DNA of 34,466 nucleotides from Paulinella micropora (Eukaryota; Cercozoa; Imbricatea; Euglyphida): positions 444,391 to 478,856 of the forward strand of contig BJOX01000036.1 of assembly GCA_009731375.1 (NCBI GenBank), in the 5' to 3' direction. This document shows positions 8,641 to 34,466 of this stretch, one piece after another (the first letter of the stretch is position 1; every line of letters begins with the position of its first letter). The translations under genes were made by a program, and so were the position numbers. Below the pieces are notes generated by a model, which saw only the letters and a program-made list of their open reading frames with translations, did no database searches and was not told where the DNA came from.

Positions 8641-9723
8641 TTATGGCGTTTTGCCCGTGAATTCGAGCCCTTCTTCATCTGTGTCAGAAGTGTCTGACTC
8701 ACTCCCCCTTCCTAACTTTCCATGTTCCCTTTTTGCTCTCTTTTCTTTCTCTCTCGGTTGAACTTCTTCCTTCTCTGGCTTTTCTCTCGCCATCTTCATC
8801 TCTTCACATTCATGCAGTCTATGCTCACCCCCACACAGCCTGCACTTCTTCTCACATGCGGAGAACACATGCCCCTCCATGTTACAATTGAAACATTTCA
8901 TGTCTCCTTTCCTCAACGTCTTCTTTCTCTTTCCTGTTCCTTTCCCTCCCCCTTTATTGTTAGTGGTAGTGTGTTTATACCTACAGTTAGATCTATCACA
9001 GCTGCCTGCCTGTTTAAACATGTAGCACACCCCAGGCACACTACGCATAGTGACTGACCCCTCTGTATGAGCAAAACGACACTCATCCCCCCACTTGCAT
9101 CCTCTCTCTTTGTGAAACCAAAAACAAACGCCTCTCTGCCCTTCCTCTCTTTTGTTGGCATCTTTTCCTGCGTGTGCTTTTTCTTTCTTCATCTTCTTCT
9201 CTCTTTCCTTGTTTCTGTCTATTTCCAACGCTTTTTCTTCCAACTCCTCCCACCATTCCTCAAAAGACCATGCATGCTGCTTCTTATTCATCTTCAGCGT
9301 GCTCATCCATCCTCCCCAATCCTTTCTCACCCCCTCTGACGCATACTCAGGGTTTTGTAAGGCATTGGTGATTATTGTTTCCATTGTTCTTTTGGGTGTT
9401 TTATGGCCTACTGCCTTTAGCTCTTCATCTAACGCGACAAACTCATCAAACTGCGGAGCATAATCACATCCCTCATCAAACGTCCATGCATTCATCGCAT
9501 TTATCTTATCTTGCACATCCTCCTCACTCACCTTACCAAACCTTTTGGTTAGTCTTGCCCACACAGTGTGCAAGTTCTGACCAAAGTCTGGTGAGGTGTC
9601 TCTCACCAAATCCGCCACACTCCTCTTTGCTTTACCTACTAGCTTGTCAAACACAAACGAAAAAGCTTCCTCTCCCTGCCTTTTCATCTCATACTCCAAA
9701 CTCTCCTCATATGCTACTATCAT
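8641..9723 (-). CDS. Gag-like protein with two CCCH and two CCHC-type zinc fingers
   Basis: A 360-codon frame, the longest gap-free real ORF in the window. Residues ~20-170 form an alpha-helical region of the type found in LTR-retrotransposon Gag, with DTSPDFGQNLHTVWARLTKR and a long Lys/Glu coiled segment. Next come two CCCH fingers: C200-x8-C209-x5-C215-x3-H219 and C233-x8-C242-x4-C247-x3-H251. A CCHC knuckle (C277-x2-C280-x4-H285-x4-C290) and a variant knuckle (C294-x2-C297-x3-H301-x4-C306) follow. The C-terminus is Lys/Glu and then Ser/Asp rich. The CCHC knuckle is typical of nucleocapsid; the CCCH pair is more typical of RNA-binding proteins. The frame is open upstream of the Met back to a TAA near 9830, so the Met is probably internal to a longer Gag. 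A cellular RNA-binding protein is a less likely alternative. Confidence 0.6.
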   Translation of the reverse strand: MIVAYEESLEYEMKRQGEEAFSFVFDKLVGKAKRSVADLVRDTSPDFGQNLHTVWARLTKRFGKVSEEDVQDKINAMNAWTFDEGCDYAPQFDEFVALDEELKAVGHKTPKRTMETIITNALQNPEYASEGVRKDWGGWMSTLKMNKKQHAWSFEEWWEELEEKALEIDRNKEREKKMKKEKAHAGKDANKREEGQRGVCFWFHKERGCKWGDECRFAHTEGSVTMRSVPGVCYMFKQAGSCDRSNCRYKHTTTNNKGGGKGTGKRKKTLRKGDMKCFNCNMEGHVFSACEKKCRLCGGEHRLHECEEMKMAREKPEKEEVQPREKEKRAKREHGKLGRGSESDTSDTDEEGLEFTGKTP

Positions 9724-9986
9724 TCTGTCTTCCTTCTCTTTTCCTCTACTTGCTCCTTGCTCTTCGTCCTGATTGTTGTCGTTGCTGGTGTGGAATAAGT
9801 GGGTGAAAGCTGATTACTCACTCTCCCCCTCTCCTCCACCTACTCTTCTCCTCCCTTTTGCTCACTCTTACCACTATCTCCCTAAAGTAGGCTGCCTTTC
9901 TGTCTCCGTAAAATAAGAGGAAAGATTTTCCTTGTCTGCCTCTGACTCTAATTCTAACTCAGCTTCCTCTTCCTCCTCTCTCAACC

Positions 9987-10253
9987 CTATCTTTCCTCTC
10001 CCTCTTGCTGATTGCTTTCCTGCTCTCTCTCCCCACCTCCAGATGTAGTTGGGGACTTTCTTTCCTTGCTATGTAGAGCACTTACATTATTCTCATGAAC
10101 TAACTTAATGTGTTCCTCTGGGGTCTTGAGTGCCCCCTTAAGTCCTTTTGCATCTAATGCCAAAACTATCTCACGTTGAAATGCCTTAAACGGGGTTCTC
10201 CCGTCATATTGTCCTTTGGCAGTCATGCTGCCTCTTAGAGTACTGAAACTCAT
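9987..10253 (-). pseudogene. Gag-like N-terminal part, frame-broken from 8641-9723
   Basis: Starts with ATG and reads SMTAKGQYDGRTPFKAFQRE and then LALDAKGLKGALKTPEEH. This layout, an early 'F.G....F' strand and then a Leu/Ala helix, is typical of the start of copia-type Gag. The frame stops at 9987. A shifted frame stays open to about 9886 (EEEEEAELELESEADKENLSS), and then a TAG and a TAA separate it from the 8641-9723 frame. I infer one ancestral gag broken by at least one frameshift and stop codons. Confidence 0.5.
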
Positions 10254-10514
10254 TGAGGTCTTATTGTACTGTCTGTTTTCCTTTGAGCAGACTAGTTGAC
10301 AAAGTCAAGTGTGCTTCTTGCTTGCCTCTTCGCCCCGACGCAGGTGACTCACCTAACCAAAAGCGGGGACAGGTACAATGCGTTCAAAACAGAGCCAAAG
10401 GGTCTCAGTGCGAAAGCTTCCCTTTTTATGTGTCAATTACAGGAATGACACCAACCCCTCAGTTTTTGTAGACAGTCGCCTCCCAGTCGGCGATGGTCTC
10501 CTTGCTTGCTTGCA

Positions 10515-10523
10515 GTGCCACCA
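10515..10523 (-). other. possible tRNA primer-binding site
   Basis: Minus-strand TGGTGGCAC is complementary to a tRNA 3' end GTGCCACCA. The same GTGCCACCA is preserved in the head of the SINEs at 32517 and 34006. It sits about 29 bp inside the right direct repeat, on the expected side for a minus-strand element. Only nine bases match, so support is modest. Confidence 0.35.
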
Positions 10524-10551
10524 GAGTTAAGCGCTGCCAAGGCACATAACC

Positions 10552-10767
10552 CACTAGACAAGAGGGTTCAGACTTTATATACTTTTACTGAGAGATTTGA
10601 ATAATACTCACACGTCACTAAGTGCGCCACACACCAAACCGCCAAGTTTTGAATTTACCATCACACTTAGCCTGAGTGATATAGGTAGAATAGGTAACTA
10701 TCATTGGGGTGGGCAGGTAGTATGACTAAATGCTATTATTAAATTAACTTGAATAAAATTCTCCATT
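10552..10767 (-). repeat. direct repeat, right copy (LTR-like)
   Basis: Partner of 7543-7735. It is slightly longer through small insertions, including a TATA duplication near 10577 and GGTAGTATG near 10716. Confidence 0.85.
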
Positions 10768-11659
10768 GGCAGGTGAGAGGAATCATTGGTTCATTAGATG
10801 GTGTATCAGGGGGATCAAAAGAACTCACTACCTGTTTTGCCTGTACTTGAAAAACAAAGGGTGTCGTCTGTTGGGGGGTAGCTTTCCTATTCCCAATGGA
10901 TCGTGGATAATGCAGCAAGAAACACGTATAATACCGAGTCACAGTTATCACAGTCTGGGTCCGACTCAAGTTGCTATTGAAACCCTTTGTGTAGCGACGT
11001 CCCAAACGGGCCCGGTAAGCCATGTTCAAGTTCTGAACCGAACTGCGGAAGATAGGAGTTAGTCTCAACTATCAATAAATTCCCACGGTTAGGTAGAAAT
11101 GAGGAAGTTATTGATATTATTAATATTAGGGATGAAGCAGTCTGGTGTGTCTGTGCTATGCTGTCTAGCCACAAGACACGTTTGAGGTGGGTGCCCACGA
11201 ATGTTGTCGACTGCCTGCTGCACGTCGACCCTTGCACTTATCTGTTGAAGGCCTAATGCCTCTTCTTCCAGACTTTGTGCAACTGATTAAAGCTGGTAAC
11301 GCAGAGTTCGCAAATCAAGGCTCGATAACCTGTTAGACCACTATTATTAATATAATGACCTATGATAGCTACAACACTCAAACAGCAGTACTACAGCTTT
11401 AATAAGAAAAGGCGACAACAGAACACACCGCGTAACATGACTGGCCGGATAGTAAGTAATGGCTCTACCGACACCGTTACTCTGATACGGCCGGTCCTTA
11501 ACTATTAATTAAGATTATAGTTCCAATAATTACTGTCTAATATTTTGTTAAATATTGTAGGTCTAACACAAGTCGAAAAAAACCCAAGGACAGGTGAAAC
11601 AAGTGGGGTGAATCCAATGGTTCAGTGCGTCTACGCTATGCCAGTGAGGAGAAGCCACT
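10768..11659. other. unique spacer between retroelement and FGD-like gene
   Basis: About 890 bp with no convincing exon on either strand. It includes the 3' flank of the minus-strand FGD-like gene. GGCCGG words flank a ~40-bp stretch at about 11443-11493. No AATAAA is seen on the minus strand close to the stop; ATTAAT and TATAAT variants occur around 11500. Confidence 0.35.
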
Positions 11660-31934
<20,275 letters not shown>

Positions 31935-32190
31935 GTCTGTTCTGTCTATCTATGTCACATGCATGAGTTGTCCCAGTTCTCATAACGTCTGTGCTGTCTA
32001 TCTATGTCACATGCATGAGTTGTCCCAGTTCTCATAACGTCTGTGCTGTCTATCTATGTCACATGCATGAGTTGTCCCAGTTCTCATAACGTCTGTGCTG
32101 TCTATCTATGTCACATGCATGAGTTGTCCCAGTTCTCATAACATGCTGTCCATCTGTGTAACATGCATGAGTTGTCCCATTTCTCATAAC
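31935..32190 (-). repeat. 52-bp minisatellite, about five copies
   Basis: Exact 52-bp spacing between units (starts 31987, 32039, 32091), each with TATCTATGTCACATGCATGA and GTTGTCCCAGTTCTCATAAC. The first and last copies are slightly diverged. It abuts the most 5' exon found. Confidence 0.9.
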
Positions 32191-32245
32191 GAGTTTGGAG
32201 GATAAGAAAGTGAGACAAAAGTTTTGCATTGCTTTTGCTTTCTAG

Positions 32246-32280
<35 letters not shown>

Positions 32281-32332
32281 GTATTGCGTTTGTTTGTGTG
32301 CTGTTGATGTCGCTATAAACATATACTAATGG

Positions 32333-32385
<53 letters not shown>

Positions 32386-32516
32386 ATAATAATAATAAAA
32401 ATAATAATAATAATATTAATAATAATAAAAATAAAAATAATACGAATAATAAGAATAATAATAAGAATAAATAATAATAACAATAACAATAATAATAGTA
32501 ATAATAATAATAATAG
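32191..32516. repeat. unique patch, (CTTT)n, (CTA)n and (AAT)n
   Basis: 32191-32240 and 32285-32330 are unique without a gene. (CTTT)n 32245-32280; (CTA)n 32335-32385; (AAT)n 32386-32516, the last being the tail of the reverse-strand SINE. Confidence 0.85.
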
Positions 32517-32775
32517 TCTGTCAATGGCTGATGCATTTCTGCACATGCGCCTCCATCGTCTCACCCGTGAGGGGAGTACGAAGAATTGACGATAGGCTGT
32601 AATGACACCCCCGCAAGGGCAGTTCCAACACTTCCAGACGGGCCGGTATGTTCAATGAAAATACTGGTCCAGACGGATCGGTATGTTCAATGAAAATACT
32701 GGTGGCACCGACGGGAATCGAACTGGCGACAGGGCCCAGATGGTAGAACTTGACCACTGGGCTATCACGGTGTCC
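32517..32775 (-). mobile_element. tRNA-derived SINE, near full length
   Basis: On the minus strand: GGACACCGTGATAGCCCAGT head with box A (TAGCCCAGTGG) and box B (AGTTCGATTCC), then GTGCCACCA. A ~37-bp tandem duplication containing CAGTATTTTCATTGAACATA follows, then a unique body with CTCACGGGTGAGACGATGGA, an end CAGCCATTGACAGA and an (ATT)n tail. Such elements are transcribed by Pol III and moved by a partner LINE. No such partner is identifiable here. Confidence 0.85.
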
Positions 32776-32845
<70 letters not shown>

Positions 32846-32858
32846 TAATAATAATACG

Positions 32859-32890
<32 letters not shown>

Positions 32891-32894
32891 AAAA

Positions 32895-32947
<53 letters not shown>

Positions 32948-32962
32948 CACTACTACTACTAG

Positions 32963-33030
<68 letters not shown>

Positions 33031-33038
33031 TACTACTA

Positions 33039-33088
<50 letters not shown>

Positions 33089-33180
33089 ACCAACAACAAC
33101 AACAACAACAACAATAACAACAACAACAACAACAACAACAACGACTACTACTAGTAGTACTACTACTACTACTACACAGA

Positions 33181-33251
<71 letters not shown>

Positions 33252-33330
33252 CACTACTACTACTGCTGCTGCTGCTGCTACTACTACTACTACTACTATA
33301 CTACTACTACTACTACTAGGCTAGGCTAGG
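32776..33330. repeat. (AAT)n, (ACA)n and (CTA)n arrays
   Basis: Trinucleotide arrays only, ending with GGCTAGGCTAGGCTA near 33318. (AAT)n begins right at the 5' end of the SINE, so the SINE inserted into, or next to, an older ATT-type tail. Confidence 0.9.
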
Positions 33331-33498
33331 CTAAAAGGGTAACTGCTTTTGCTTATTCAGCCAAGGGGGAAAACGATAAAAATAACCCGATAATGATGCA
33401 GTTTGCTATCATAACCGCGTTACTACTACTACTACCACTACTACTACTACTACTACAAGTAATATTATATTATTATCATTATTATTATTATTATTTTT

Positions 33499-33598
33499 CC
33501 ATGGGCTGATTGGTATAAAGCTCCTAGAGTAATGTTCTATGCCGTCACTTCCTTTATTCCACCGATTGGTGTGGAGACTTTCCTTATGGAATGGAGGA
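33499..33598. repeat. second repeat family, copy 1
   Basis: About 100 bp (CATGGGCTGATTGGTATAAA to GGAATGGAGGA) almost identical to 34349-34448. ATT/AAT repeats lie on the same side in both copies. It may be the 3' end of another retroposon on the minus strand. Confidence 0.8.
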
Positions 33599-33699
33599 NN
33601 NNNNNNNNNNNNNNNNNNNNNNNNNNNNNNNNNNNNNNNNNNNNNNNNNNNNNNNNNNNNNNNNNNNNNNNNNNNNNNNNNNNNNNNNNNNNNNNNNNN
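33599..33699. other. assembly gap (~101 N)
   Basis: Separates the second repeat family from a SINE head. Confidence 0.95.
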
Positions 33700-33939
33700 T
33701 GGCACCGCGATAGCCCAGTGGTTAAGGTCTACCATCTGGGACCTGTCGCCAGTTCGATTCCCGTCGGGGCCAGTATTTTCAAAGGATATTTTCTTTGAAA
33801 GTATTGGTCTGTCTGGAAGGCTTGGAGCTGCATTGCGGGGGTGTCAGTAGAGCCTATCGTCAAATCTTCGTACTCCCCTCGCGGGTGAGACGATGGAGGC
33901 ACATGTGCAGAAATGCATTCGCCATTGACTGAGAAGCAC

Positions 33940-33981
<42 letters not shown>

Positions 33982-34004
33982 CATCATCATTATTATTATT
34001 ATTA
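33700..34004 (+). mobile_element. tRNA-derived SINE with (ATT)n tail
   Basis: Head GGCACCGCGATAGCCCAGTG with box A at 33711-33721 and box B at 33751-33761. Potential acceptor stem GGCACCG / CGGGGCC. It lacks the internal 37-bp duplication of the 32517 copy. Body to 33941, tail (ATT)n to 34004. Confidence 0.85.
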
Positions 34005-34005
34005 A

Positions 34006-34110
34006 TGGACACCGTGATAGCCCAGTGGTCAAGTTCTACCATCTGGGCCCTGTCGCCAGTTCGATTCCCGTCGGTGCCACCAGTATTTTCATTGAACATA
34101 CCGATCCGTC
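34006..34110 (+). mobile_element. tRNA-derived SINE, truncated by a gap
   Basis: Box A at 34018-34028 and box B at 34058-34068, followed by CGGTGCCACCA and CAGTATTTTCATTGAACATA; runs into the gap 34111-34142. It sits directly after the (ATT)n tail of the previous SINE, in the same orientation. Confidence 0.85.
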
Positions 34111-34142
34111 NNNNNNNNNNNNNNNNNNNNNNNNNNNNNNNN

Positions 34143-34174
34143 CCTTTTGGCTCAGCAATTGGCAGGAGATACAC

Positions 34175-34236
<62 letters not shown>

Positions 34237-34348
34237 GAGGCACATGTCCAGGATCTGGATCTGATGCTATAGTCTGAGGAAGCCTATTATTATTACTATT
34301 ATTATTATTATTATTATTTAGGGAGTACATAGGCCATCGGTCGCTTTC
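34143..34348. repeat. (ATT)n arrays with short unique islands
   Basis: (ATT)n at about 34172-34233 and 34286-34319. The islands between (GGAGGCACATGTCCAGGATC and others) show partial similarity to SINE body words but are too short to place. Confidence 0.6.
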
Positions 34349-34466
34349 CATGGGCTGATTGGTCTAAAGCTCCTAGAGTAATGTTCTATGCCGTCACTTC
34401 CTTTATTCCACCGATTGGTGTGGAGACTTTCCTTATGGAATGGAGGACTGGATGCACATGGCCTTT
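34349..34466. repeat. second repeat family, copy 2
   Basis: Nearly identical to 33499-33598 and extends 18 bp further (CTGGATGCACATGGCCTTT) to the window end. Confidence 0.8.

Larger units (their letters stand above)
7543..10767 (-). mobile_element. decayed retroelement-like segment bounded by direct repeats
   Basis: Two similar ~200-bp direct repeats bracket minus-strand Gag-like sequence. No protease, reverse transcriptase, RNase H or integrase signature is visible in the ~2.8 kb between them, so this is a truncated or non-autonomous copy. Reading frames are interrupted. A (CT)n plus poly-T tract at 8341-8415 has expanded inside it. Whether the repeats are true LTRs is uncertain because clear TG...CA ends are not visible. 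Confidence 0.55.

Noticed and set aside
10766-11062. 98-codon plus-strand frame beginning MAGERNHWF
   Set aside because: No recognisable domain, it is overlapped by similar-length frames on the other strand, and there is no splice or context support.
31935-32190. CRISPR-like direct repeats
   Set aside because: The 52-bp units are contiguous with no unique spacers, and the context is eukaryotic with spliced genes. It is a minisatellite.
33700-33775. Functional tRNA gene
   Set aside because: Box A, box B and an acceptor stem are present, but the same sequence recurs with a common non-tRNA body and ATT tail in several copies, and the anticodon arm is not convincing. It is a SINE head.

Overview
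This is a eukaryotic nuclear window dominated by simple-sequence DNA. Coding signal appears only in short islands (about 17 to 230 bp) with GT...AG introns, and there is no bacterial-style gene packing. Nearly all non-coding DNA is microsatellite: (ATT)n, (CTA)n, (GATA)n, (CATA)n, (GTAG)n, (CTTC)n, (TTATG)n, (ATC)n, (AATC)n and homopolymers next to assembly gaps. The species cannot be fixed from the sequence. A DH-PH-FYVE protein, LTR-retroelement remnants and tRNA-derived SINEs point to a repeat-rich eukaryote, plausibly a protist with an inflated genome.

Layout. (1) 1-1285: 3' end of a SINE, then AG, GGA and CTTT arrays. (2) 1286-4533, + strand: a five-exon gene for a membrane-anchored glutaredoxin-like protein with a WCPDC active site; its introns are microsatellite, and the last holds a ~960-bp assembly gap. 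(3) 4534-7250: 3' flank with a degenerate repeat, non-repetitive DNA of unknown role, and an ORF broken by an in-frame TAG. (4) 7306-10767: a decayed retroelement-like segment. Two ~200-bp direct repeats flank minus-strand Gag-like sequence with two CCCH and two CCHC-type fingers. No reverse transcriptase or integrase is seen. (5) 11660-31934, - strand: one very fragmented gene for an FGD-like Rho guanine-nucleotide exchange factor. The order is basic/acidic N-terminal linker, DH (RhoGEF), PH, FYVE, then a long Ser/Pro-rich tail. I placed about 27 exons, and the splice phases agree across every junction of the DH-PH-FYVE core that is not interrupted by a gap. (6) 31935-34466: a 52-bp minisatellite, then trinucleotide arrays with three further SINE copies and a second short repeat family.

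The most unusual property is in region 5. Most exons are accompanied by one to five partial copies of themselves (roughly 35 in all), lying in the neighbouring microsatellite introns. The copies carry part of the exon plus its splice-site flank and stop abruptly in a microsatellite. One copy of the first DH exon differs from the true exon at six sites in 51 bp, all synonymous. Two copies are inverted. Several true splice acceptors look as if the microsatellite itself supplies them.

Functionally, the two genes are unrelated: a thiol-disulfide oxidoreductase with an N-terminal membrane anchor, and a phosphoinositide-directed Rho/Cdc42-type GEF.
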